A stretch of DNA of 10,429 nucleotides from NCBI GenBank assembly GCA_947177115.1, contig CAMWTG010000076.1:1-10429 (forward strand), read 5' to 3'. This document shows positions 1 through 4,853 of the stretch, piece by piece. Each line of letters begins with the position of its first letter. Within the stretch, counting starts at the first letter, position 1. The notes below the pieces were generated by a model that saw nothing but the letters and a program-made list of their open reading frames with translations, had not been told where the DNA came from and made no database searches. The DNA is from an uncultured Clostridia bacterium (GTDB lineage Bacteria; Bacillota; Clostridia; Oscillospirales; Oscillospiraceae). The position numbers and the translations under genes were made by a program.

Positions 1-487
1 CCCCATAATAGATCCCCCGGCCCCAGCCCAGCTGGGGCACAAACCGGACGGACAGCAGCACGGCCCCCAGGCCCTCCGCCAGCAGCGTTCCCAGAAAGAC
101 CAGCTTCATAAAGGGCACAAAGCCCCCCAGCCGGTCATAGCTGACGCTGTCCACCACCACTTCCCGCTGCCGCAGCCCCAGCCGTTTCCGCAGCAGCAGC
201 AAAAACAGGGTGGCAATGGACATAAAGCCCAGGCCGCCCACCTGAATGAGCAGGATAATGACCACCTGCCCGAAGACCGTCCAATAGCTTCCCGTGTCCT
301 GGGGCACCAGCCCCGTCACGCAGGAGGCGGAGGTGGCTGTGAACAGCGCGTCCAAAAAAGACGCGCCGCCGGGGGCACGGCTGGACAGGGGCAGCATCAA
401 CAGCGCCGTCCCCAGAGCAATCATGATAAAAAAGCCCAGAGCAATGATCTGCACGCTGGACAGTTTTGCCTTTCTTCGCTGCTTCAT
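1..487 (-). CDS. TrkH/KtrB-family potassium uptake channel subunit, N-terminal part (cut by window edge)
   Basis: Integral membrane pore subunit of a Trk/Ktr K+ uptake system, which normally works with a cytoplasmic NAD/ATP-binding TrkA/KtrA partner (not in this window). Reading minus from the ATG at 487 gives 162 residues before the window ends. The protein opens MKQRRKAKLSSVQIIALGFF, a basic leader followed by the first hydrophobic helix. Next come FLDALFTATSASCVTGL at about residues 47-63, the first pore loop and selectivity-filter type sequence (T-S-A-S-x-V-T-G-L) of this family, and then a second long hydrophobic stretch (QVVIILLIQVGGLGFMSIATL). The start lies 10 nt after the stop of the upstream EEP gene, with a GGGGCGG purine-rich stretch between, so the two are probably co-transcribed. 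Only about a third of a usual 440-490 aa protein is present. KtrB is somewhat more likely than TrkH given the short N-terminus, but the two cannot be separated here. Confidence 0.9.
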   Translation of the reverse strand, partial: MKQRRKAKLSSVQIIALGFFIMIALGTALLMLPLSSRAPGGASFLDALFTATSASCVTGLVPQDTGSYWTVFGQVVIILLIQVGGLGFMSIATLFLLLLRKRLGLRQREVVVDSVSYDRLGGFVPFMKLVFLGTLLAEGLGAVLLSVRFVPQLGWGRGIYYG

Positions 488-497
488 ATCCGCCCCG

Positions 498-1262
498 TCA
501 TCCTTTTCCATCCGCCGGGCGGAGGACGGCGCACACCGGGTAGTGGTCGGAGAGATACACGCCGTCCCGCTGATCCGTCCATTTTTCCGCCCTCTCGCAA
601 ACAAACCCCCTGGTCAGGATATAGTCAATACAGCAGGGCCGGTCTGCCCGCCCGAACCCGTGATAGGTCGCGCCCATGCCCACGGCGATGTTTTGATAGG
701 GAGCCGTCCGCAGCGCAGCCATTTCCGGATCGTCCGGCTCCGCGTTCATGTCCCCCGCGATGATCTCCGGCGCATGGGGAAACAGCCGGAAATTTTCCGG
801 TCTTTTCAGCAGCTGCGCCAGAGCCCGCTCCCTGGCCTCGGGAAACTCGTGGTCCAGATGGACGTTGGTCAGCCGGAACACCTGCCCGGCAGCCAGATCC
901 TCCAGAAGGACCTCCGTTCCCGTCCGGGGGCAGACGCTCTGCCGGGGATAGCGGGATCCGGGGATCCAGGGGGTCTCCGACAGCCAGAAGGTCTCCATGG
1001 CGATAAGGTTCAGCCGGTCTTTCCGATAGGCCACCGCCATCTGCTCATCCTCCAGGGTTTCGCTGCGGCCGCAGCCGGCAACGCAGTAACCTTCCAGCGC
1101 CTCCTTCAGCCATGCCGCCACATGGGGCAGCACCTCCTGAAAGCAAATCACATCCGGCTCCTCCCGGCGGAGCTTCTCCAGGATCAGCGGCTTGCGAAAA
1201 CAGAAGTTGTTTTCCCCATCCTCTCCATAGTCACAGCGGATATTGAACGTTACGATTTTCAT
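498..1262 (-). CDS. endonuclease/exonuclease/phosphatase (EEP) family metal-dependent hydrolase
   Basis: A 254 aa member of the DNase I/exonuclease III/sphingomyelinase fold, which hydrolyses phosphodiester or phosphomonoester bonds using Mg2+. The catalytic landmarks are all present in order: TFNIR (residues 5-9), the metal-binding Glu in CFQEV (40-44), NVHLDH (133-138), GDMNAEPDD (170-178), CIDYIL (211-216) and the catalytic His in LSDHYPV (237-243). No signal peptide is visible, so it is probably cytoplasmic. The ATG at 1262 was chosen because GAGAGGG lies 8 nt upstream and the protein then starts at the family's first strand (MKIVTFNIR). An in-frame ATG at 1301 would add 13 residues without a good ribosome binding site. 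The real substrate cannot be read from sequence. The gene is followed after 10 nt by the potassium transporter gene. No convincing own promoter is seen in the short gap upstream. Confidence 0.9.
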   Translation of the reverse strand: MKIVTFNIRCDYGEDGENNFCFRKPLILEKLRREEPDVICFQEVLPHVAAWLKEALEGYCVAGCGRSETLEDEQMAVAYRKDRLNLIAMETFWLSETPWIPGSRYPRQSVCPRTGTEVLLEDLAAGQVFRLTNVHLDHEFPEARERALAQLLKRPENFRLFPHAPEIIAGDMNAEPDDPEMAALRTAPYQNIAVGMGATYHGFGRADRPCCIDYILTRGFVCERAEKWTDQRDGVYLSDHYPVCAVLRPADGKG

Positions 1263-1310
1263 CAGGGCAGCCCTCTCACAAATCAAATTGACCAACGCCA
1301 TCCGGAAATC

Positions 1311-1355
1311 AAAAACGGAGAGTATTGACCAAACTTGGTAATACTCTCTGTTTTA
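1311..1355 (-). terminator. strong hairpin terminator after the deacetylase gene
   Basis: Positions 1312-1326 pair with 1340-1354 (core GAGAGTATT / AATACTCTC, one G-U pair). The stem continues through an ACCAA / TTGGT inner stem after one bulged G, giving an almost uninterrupted helix of about 20 bp. On the minus strand the stem ends in TTTTT; on the plus strand the other arm ends in TTTT, so it could act in both directions. It begins 5 nt after the deacetylase stop. A short perfect palindrome (1354-1370) overlaps that stop codon. Confidence 0.85.
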
Positions 1356-1359
1356 TCCC

Positions 1360-2436
1360 TCAGGGATAAAGTGCCATCGGAGCGGAAGGCACGCCAACGG
1401 GGCTCAGTCCCACGGAGGTCTCCGTTACTCGTACCGGCTTCCACTCCCCGTCCTCATTTTCCGCCGGATCCTCGGACGCGGCCTCCGATCCTTCCGATAG
1501 TGCGGCCTCCGCCTCACCGGCCGCATCCTCCGGCGTTTCCTCCGCATGGACGCCTTCACCGGGCACGTCCTCACCGGGGAGGGGCACCGGCGTATCGGTA
1601 CGGCCATGGGTGCTGAAATACGTATAGCCATAGAAGCTGTCCGGCTGAGGCAGCTCGCCATAATAATAAGCCAGCAATTCCGTTACCGTCACCAACTGGT
1701 AGCCCTGCTCCTGCAGCCAGGGCACCAGGATCTTGACAGCCTCGGCGGTGCTTTCATAGATGCTGTGCATCAAGACGATCTCGCCGTCCAGGTTGTCAAT
1801 GCTCTTGACATAATCAACGATCGTCTGGGTATCCCTGCTCTTCCAGTCTTCGGTATCCACCGTCCAGGTGATCATGCTCCTGCCGGTAGCGGACTTCACC
1901 GTTTTATTCACCGCGCCGTAAGGCGGACGGACCAGCGTGGGGGCCTCCACGCCGGCGTCTGTAAAAGCGGCATCGGCGGTGTCCAGATCCTTCAGCAGCG
2001 CTTTTTTCTTCAGCTTGCTCAGATCCTTGTGGGCATTGGAGTGGCTGGCCACCTCACAGCCCAGCTCGGCCATGCGCCTGACAGGCTCGGGATAAGCCCG
2101 TACGTTCCGGCCCACCTCGAAGAAGGTCGCCAGCGCATGATTTTCCTCCAGCACGTCCAAAATCGCGTCTGACCAGGTCTCGTGCGGGCCATCGTCAAAG
2201 GTAAGGGCCACCATGGGCTTTGCCGGGTCAATAACCCGGACATAGGGCTCCTCGGGCTCCGGTTCCACGGCCTCCGGCTCATCGGAGGTTTCCGGTTCCG
2301 CAGGCTGCGCGGCGGCAACCCCCTGGGGCTCGGTAACAGGGGGGTCTTCGCCAACAGGCGCGGCAGCCCGTCCCACACAGGCGGTGCAGGAGATCAGCAG
2401 GAGGAGCGCAAAAGAGAAAGAGAAAAAACGATTCAT
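1360..2436 (-). CDS. polysaccharide deacetylase lipoprotein (PgdA-like, carbohydrate esterase family 4)
   Basis: A 358 aa secreted enzyme expected to remove N-acetyl groups from a cell-surface polysaccharide, most often peptidoglycan. The N-terminus is a lipoprotein signal: MNRFFSFSFALLLL then the lipobox LISC with Cys17. A Pro/Glu-rich linker (about 25-68) precedes the NodB domain. All five CE4 motifs are visible: TFDDGP (79-84) with the catalytic base and metal Asp, SHSNAH (131-136) with the two metal His, RPPYG (170-174), DTEDW (194-198) and LMHS (222-225) with the catalytic His. After about residue 260 there is an extra tail of roughly 95 residues, rich in Glu, Ala, Pro and Ser. The ATG at 2436 follows GAAGGAAG with 8 nt spacing and gives a clean signal peptide; the longer open frame upstream runs through the promoter. 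The substrate is inferred from the family. A terminator follows directly. Confidence 0.93.
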   Translation of the reverse strand: MNRFFSFSFALLLLISCTACVGRAAAPVGEDPPVTEPQGVAAAQPAEPETSDEPEAVEPEPEEPYVRVIDPAKPMVALTFDDGPHETWSDAILDVLEENHALATFFEVGRNVRAYPEPVRRMAELGCEVASHSNAHKDLSKLKKKALLKDLDTADAAFTDAGVEAPTLVRPPYGAVNKTVKSATGRSMITWTVDTEDWKSRDTQTIVDYVKSIDNLDGEIVLMHSIYESTAEAVKILVPWLQEQGYQLVTVTELLAYYYGELPQPDSFYGYTYFSTHGRTDTPVPLPGEDVPGEGVHAEETPEDAAGEAEAALSEGSEAASEDPAENEDGEWKPVRVTETSVGLSPVGVPSAPMALYP

Positions 2437-2472
2437 TGTACGAACTTCCTTCGACGGTATTTGACAGGATCT

Positions 2473-2501
2473 ATTATCCACCTTCCGGCCTGGAAAAGCA
2501 A
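2473..2501 (-). promoter_or_regulatory. sigma-A promoter of the polysaccharide deacetylase gene
   Basis: Read on the minus strand: -35 TTGCTT (2501-2496), 17-nt spacer, -10 GATAAT (2478-2473), then about 36 nt to the ATG at 2436 with GAAGGAAG in between. This supports the 2436 start, since the upstream in-frame extension would begin before the promoter. Confidence 0.8.
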
Positions 2502-2542
2502 GAGGAAAACAGTTACAATTCGGTAAAATTCGAGAGGCGCGC

Positions 2543-2575
2543 AAGAGAGGACCGCCACACGGCGATCCTCTTCTT
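2543..2575 (-). terminator. hairpin after the DUF6809-like operon
   Basis: AAGAGAGGACCGCC (2543-2556) pairs with GGCGATCCTCTTCTT (2561-2575) around a 4-nt loop, with one G-U pair and one bulge. It lies 10 nt downstream of the stop of the second DUF6809-like gene and upstream of the deacetylase promoter. On the minus strand the 3' arm ends in TCTCTT rather than a clean U-tract, so termination efficiency is uncertain. Confidence 0.5.
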
Positions 2576-2584
2576 TGCGTTTGC

Positions 2585-2863
2585 TTACGGTCCCTTGTAT
2601 CTGAATACATCGATCATCAGCAGCACCCCGGCGCAAAAGGCATACTCAAAAAGTTCTGCTTCCTGGATTACATCGGCCTGCGCCTGCAAGTTCTGCATTT
2701 CCTCAAACTTTTTGTATTCCTCGGGAGACAGCAGCTTTTTGTAATGGGTAACTATGTCATCAATTTTCTTGCCGAGCGCAATAAATTCGGGATCGAGTAT
2801 ACGTTTGCGCTCCCACGGACTGACATTGCCGTAATAGAGTTCATGTATCATGGATTTCCTCAT
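2585..2863 (-). CDS. DUF6809-like small protein, second of a tandem pair
   Basis: A 92 aa soluble, helix-rich protein with no catalytic motif that I can name. The N-terminal IHELYYGNVSPWER and the C-terminal FEYAFCAGVLLMIDVF pattern match what I remember of DUF6809, a family of short proteins common in clostridial mobile regions; the function is unknown. Its start overlaps the stop of the upstream gene (ATGA), and AAGGAGG lies 7 nt before the ATG, so the two are translationally coupled. It appears paralogous to the upstream gene: LSPEEYKKFEEMQNLQAQAD aligns with MTDEQQELLGAYLDARSKVE and FEYAFCAG with FRFAFHFG. The family name is from memory and is less certain than the reality of the gene. 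Confidence 0.8.
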   Translation of the reverse strand: MRKSMIHELYYGNVSPWERKRILDPEFIALGKKIDDIVTHYKKLLSPEEYKKFEEMQNLQAQADVIQEAELFEYAFCAGVLLMIDVFRYKGP

Positions 2864-3132
2864 AGCACATCCTCCTTGCCCTTAATCCGTTCCGCCATAG
2901 GCTGCGCTCCGAAATGGAACGCGAACCGGAAGCGGTCAAAGTCTATCATGCCCTCAACTTTACTTCTTGCGTCCAAGTACGCGCCCAGCAGTTCCTGCTG
3001 CTCGTCCGTCATAGAAGCGGTGAGCAGTTCCAGATTTTCATTTTTGATACGTGCCATTCTGACGAAAGGCAAATCCTGCCTGTGGTTTTTCTCTCGGGGC
3101 AGGCCATGGAGCTTTTCCAGAATGTTTTTCAC
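2860..3132 (-). CDS. DUF6809-like small protein, first of a tandem pair (GTG start)
   Basis: A 90 aa small soluble protein, largely helical and charged, with no signal peptide or membrane segment. It opens MKNILEKLHGLPREKN from a GTG at 3132 with AAAGGA about 11 nt upstream; no ATG offers a better start. Its second half (TDEQQELLGAYLDARSKVE, then FRFAFHFGAQPMAE) follows the same helix-helix pattern as the downstream gene, so I take the pair as diverged tandem duplicates. I do not recognise a biochemical function. The 142-bp gap upstream contains a plus-strand promoter and small-RNA candidate. I saw no clear minus-strand promoter there, so this operon may depend on readthrough from RHH copy A (3275-3451), whose gene points the same way. 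Confidence 0.7.
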   Translation of the reverse strand: MKNILEKLHGLPREKNHRQDLPFVRMARIKNENLELLTASMTDEQQELLGAYLDARSKVEGMIDFDRFRFAFHFGAQPMAERIKGKEDVL

Positions 3133-3167
3133 TTTTGAACCGTCCTTTCTTTTTTGTCCGATTTTGC

Positions 3168-3196
3168 TTGAAAGGAAAGTGGACGCATGGTATAAT
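3168..3196 (+). promoter_or_regulatory. consensus promoter of small-RNA candidate A
   Basis: TTGAAA (3168-3173), 17-nt spacer, TATAAT (3191-3196). It points away from the DUF6809-like operon. No reading frame with a ribosome binding site follows; a hairpin and a terminator do, within about 85 nt. The same promoter, with the spacer conserved at 14-15 of 17 positions, recurs at 3554-3582. Confidence 0.85.
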
Positions 3197-3202
3197 GTTT
3201 AC

Positions 3203-3283
3203 GTCATTTTTGCCTTTTGGCAATAGTCGGCTGGGGAAGTGGCGTGTGTCTTTGATAGGAGCGCGCCGCTTCCCTCATTTTTT
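3203..3283 (+). ncRNA. candidate small RNA A, convergent with RHH copy A
   Basis: Starting about 7 nt after the -10 box, the predicted transcript is roughly 80 nt. It has a short 5' hairpin (TTGCC 3210-3214, TTTT loop, GGCAA 3219-3223), a conserved single-stranded linker (TAGTCGGCTG), then an 11-bp stem (3234-3244 with 3264-3274, one G-U) followed by TCATTTTTT, an intrinsic terminator. The same layout recurs at 3588-3671 with the stems conserved and the terminator loop diverged, which is what an expressed structured RNA would show. The terminator U-tract lies opposite the last two Lys codons of RHH copy A. If RHH mRNA continues past its stop, it would be fully complementary to this RNA. I do not recognise it as a named RNA family, and expression is inferred. 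Confidence 0.6.
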
Positions 3284-3451
3284 CAGGTCGTCCTTTAACT
3301 TCTTAATCCCTCGCCGCGCTGCTTCCATACGGGGAACCTGTTCTTGTTTGCAATATTGCTCAAGAATTTCCTTGCATTCCTCATCGTATTTCACAGTCAT
3401 GTGATAAGGTTTCGGATTGTCAGTAGGACGCCCCATTTTCTTATCGCCCAA
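3275..3451 (-). CDS. small ribbon-helix-helix DNA-binding protein (RHH copy A, probable TTG start)
   Basis: A 58 aa protein (53 if started at the internal ATG at 3436) of the Arc/MetJ/CopG type, which binds DNA as a dimer through paired beta strands. After MGDKKMGRPTDNPK, the strand YHMTVKYD is followed by helix A (ECKEILEQYCKQEQ) and helix B (PRMEAARRGIKKLKDDLKK). The 'GRPTDNPK...EAARRGIKKL' pattern is a familiar one in clostridial mobile and accessory regions. The TTG at 3451 is preferred because AGGAGG lies 9 nt upstream; the ATG at 3436 would be about 24 nt from it. It has its own promoter flanked by a perfect inverted repeat, so autorepression is likely. Its 3' end overlaps the terminator of small-RNA candidate A on the other strand. 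It is probably a local regulator or antitoxin-like factor; no toxin partner is evident. Confidence 0.8.
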   Translation of the reverse strand: MGDKKMGRPTDNPKPYHMTVKYDEECKEILEQYCKQEQVPRMEAARRGIKKLKDDLKK

Positions 3452-3467
3452 ATATTCATCACCTCCT

Positions 3468-3509
3468 ACTTTGGGACTTCTTAAGTATAGACTAAAGGAA
3501 TCCCAAAGT
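3468..3509. promoter_or_regulatory. putative RHH operator: perfect 9-bp inverted repeat flanking the promoter
   Basis: ACTTTGGGA (3468-3476) and TCCCAAAGT (3501-3509) are perfect inverted copies, 33 bp apart centre to centre, about three helical turns. One half overlaps the -35 box of the RHH copy A promoter. The other lies between the -10 box and the ribosome binding site. This is the expected layout for autorepression by a cooperative RHH dimer pair; the link to this protein is inferred. Confidence 0.6.
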
Positions 3510-3512
3510 CAA
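3484..3512 (-). promoter_or_regulatory. promoter of RHH copy A
   Basis: On the minus strand: TTGACT (3512-3507), 17-nt spacer, TATACT (3489-3484), near consensus. AGGAGG follows, and the TTG start lies 33 nt after the -10 box. Confidence 0.85.
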
Positions 3513-3553
3513 GAGGGGCTGTCTGGTATTTTACAATTCTTTTCCGGTATTGC

Positions 3554-3582
3554 TTGAAAGGAAAGCGGACGCATGATATAAT
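3554..3582 (+). promoter_or_regulatory. consensus promoter of small-RNA candidate B
   Basis: TTGAAA (3554-3559), 17-nt spacer, TATAAT (3577-3582). It is divergent from the RHH copy A promoter, with 41 nt between the two -35 boxes. Confidence 0.85.
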
Positions 3583-3587
3583 AATTT

Positions 3588-3671
3588 ACGTTGCTTTTGC
3601 CTTTTGGCAATAGTCGGCTGGGGAAGTGGCGTGGTGCTGTGATGGGTCGAGCGCCGCTTCCCTCATTTTTT
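3588..3671 (+). ncRNA. candidate small RNA B, convergent with RHH copy B
   Basis: Second copy of the unit at 3203-3283. It has the same 5' hairpin (TTGCC 3597-3601 / GGCAA 3606-3610), the same TAGTCGGCTG linker, and the same 11-bp terminator stem (3621-3631 with 3652-3662), followed by TCATTTTTTA. The 20-nt loop of the terminator hairpin differs from copy A, so the two RNAs could have different targets or merely be drifting. The U-tract lies opposite the terminal Lys codons of RHH copy B. No open reading frame with a ribosome binding site occupies the transcript. Expression and function are inferred from the promoter, terminator and duplication. Confidence 0.6.
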
Positions 3672-3841
3672 ATCGAGGTCGTCATACATCTTTCTGACAC
3701 CGCGCCTGACTACTTCCGCTCTGGTAATTTGCATTTTCTCACTGCATATTTCCAGTTTATCCACGGTATCTTTGTCAAAACGGATTTTGATGTCAATGTC
3801 TTTCGGACTATCCGTAGGACGCCCTATTTTTTAGCGGCCAT
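3663..3841 (-). pseudogene. ribbon-helix-helix protein, copy B, frame broken by one base near the start
   Basis: From a TGA at 3663 the frame reads back to GRPTDSPKDIDIKIRF...RAEVVRRGVRKMYDDLDKK, clearly an RHH protein related to copy A. It has no start codon: the codon before GRPT is ATA and a TAA lies two codons further up. The ATG at 3841 has a good upstream AAGGGGGTG site but reads M-A-A-K-K-stop. Adding one A to the run of six (3827-3832) would give a 59 aa protein starting MAAKKIGRPTDSP, the normal form in this family. So either the gene is a frameshift pseudogene, or the base call is wrong in a homopolymer, or slippage on the A-run just before a UAG restores the frame. The rest of the coding sequence is intact, which suggests a recent event or none at all. 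Confidence 0.7.
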
Positions 3842-3859
3842 GGTTCACCCCCTTATGCG

Positions 3860-3889
3860 ACCGCAAAAGGTAATAGGGTATTCTGCGGT
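3860..3889. promoter_or_regulatory. possible operator upstream of RHH copy B
   Basis: ACCGCA (3860-3865) and TGCGGT (3884-3889) are perfect inverted hexamers in the upstream region of RHH copy B. A weak minus-strand promoter candidate overlaps them (TTGATT 3903-3898, 17 nt, TACCCT 3880-3875). The sequence and spacing differ from the copy A operator, so a functional analogy is only tentative. Confidence 0.3.
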
Positions 3890-3938
3890 AGCAGGGGAAT
3901 CAATTTTATACCAGACTATCCCGCAAACAGCACAGACT

Positions 3939-4018
3939 GTGTAGGGGCGAGCATTGCTCGCCCGTTTCTAACAGGAATATCCCAGTATCGTGTGGACGAG
4001 CAATGTTCGCCCCTACAC
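3939..4018. repeat. short palindromic repeat element, two inverted copies
   Basis: Left arm 3939-3960 and right arm 3997-4018 are inverted copies over 22 bp with one mismatch. Each begins at its outer end with GTGTAGGGGCGA, and the left copy contains a perfect internal palindrome (GGGCGAGCATTGCTCGCCC). It separates the AT-rich accessory islet from the DUF1643 gene. The outer GTAGGGGC block and the inverted-pair design recur at 6829-6913, so this is a dispersed repeat family. It has no coding capacity and looks REP/MITE-like. Confidence 0.75.
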
Positions 4019-4084
4019 GGATCCTGCCATTCCAGTGGCTGTCTGCCTCAAAAACGGCTTTCCCCGCATGATCGGGTTCTGCAG

Positions 4085-4114
4085 TTGCACGCCCGATGGT
4101 ATATGTGGTACACT
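4085..4114 (+). promoter_or_regulatory. probable promoter of the DUF1643 gene
   Basis: TTGCAC (4085-4090), 18-nt spacer, TACACT (4109-4114), 30 nt before the chosen TTG start. It is the only reasonable promoter pair found between the palindromic repeat and the gene. Confidence 0.5.
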
Positions 4115-4144
4115 GGATGGAAAAAAGAAGAGGAGGGAATCATT

Positions 4145-4762
4145 TTGCATATCCCCGGCTGTCTGACCACGGAGACGGATCTGCTGGCCTTTGACCGGGC
4201 CCTGGAGGCGGCGCTGGCCCCGGCGGCGGACTACGATGTATCAAAATGGCTCTATGTGCCCAACACGTACCAGGAGTACCGGTACCTTCTGGGCACCCGG
4301 GGGGAGCGCCCCCTGCTGTGCATTGGGGTGAACCCCTCCACCGCCGTCCCCGGCGGACTGGACAACACGCTGAAGAGCGTGGAACGGGTGGCGCTCCACA
4401 ACGGCTTTGACAGCTTCATCATGTGCAACGTCTATGCCCAGCGGGCCACCCGGCCCAAGGACATGGAGCGGGAGCTGAATCCCCGCCTCCACCGGGAGAA
4501 CCTGGCGGCCTTCGCCTACGCCCTGTCCCTGTCCCCCGCACCAGCGGTCTGGGCGGCCTGGGGGAACATCATCGAGCAGCGGAAGTACCTGCCCCTGTGC
4601 GTCCGGGACATGGCGGAGATGGGGCGGCGGTACGGCGCGAAGTGGTATACCGCCGGGGCCCGGTCCCGGCGGGGGCACCCCCATCATCCCCTGTACCTGC
4701 GCAAGGACAGCCTTTTGGATCCATTTGACGTGGAGGCCTACTGCGCCGCCCTTGCGGACTGA
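4145..4762 (+). CDS. DUF1643 family protein (TTG start)
   Basis: A 205 aa cytoplasmic protein of uncharacterised function. The family signature is clear: LLCIGVNPSTA (57-67), then NTLKSVERVALHNGFDSFIMCNVYAQRAT across about 74-102, WAAWGN (136-141), and a C-terminal GHPHHPLYL (177-185). Other DUF1643 proteins have been noted near phage, plasmid and nucleic-acid genes, but no activity is established. The TTG at 4145 is preferred because GAGGAGGG ends 7 nt upstream and a promoter lies just before; the open frame extends back to 3992 but that part runs through the repeat and the promoter. It is followed after 91 nt by the pyrophosphatase gene in the same direction, probably in one transcript. Confidence 0.85.
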   Translation: MHIPGCLTTETDLLAFDRALEAALAPAADYDVSKWLYVPNTYQEYRYLLGTRGERPLLCIGVNPSTAVPGGLDNTLKSVERVALHNGFDSFIMCNVYAQRATRPKDMERELNPRLHRENLAAFAYALSLSPAPAVWAAWGNIIEQRKYLPLCVRDMAEMGRRYGAKWYTAGARSRRGHPHHPLYLRKDSLLDPFDVEAYCAALAD

Positions 4763-4853
4763 CCGGGCCCTCCGATCCAGAGGCAGGCAGCAAGCCCGCC
4801 CGCCGGGGCGGCAAAAAACCGGCCCCCAGGGCCGCAGACAGGAGCAGATATCT

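Noticed and set aside
294..1328. Long plus-strand open frame of 344 residues over the EEP gene
   Set aside because: It is antisense to the EEP and TrkH genes, whose family motifs are intact, and it matches no recognisable family; long antisense frames are expected in GC-rich DNA.
3135..3404. Plus-strand open frame of 89 residues over the small-RNA A region
   Set aside because: It begins upstream of the small-RNA promoter and runs through the terminator and antisense to the RHH gene; there is no usable ribosome binding site.
3165..3675. The two 130-bp similar segments as repeats of a CRISPR-like or integron-like array
   Set aside because: There are only two copies, they include promoters and terminators, and they alternate with reading frames rather than spacers.
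3591..3944. Plus-strand open frame of 117 residues over RHH copy B
   Set aside because: It is antisense to the conserved RHH reading frame and crosses the small-RNA B terminator.
3992..4144. N-terminal extension of the DUF1643 gene to an ATG at 3992
   Set aside because: It would read through the palindromic repeat and the promoter; the TTG at 4145 has a strong ribosome binding site and begins near the conserved region.
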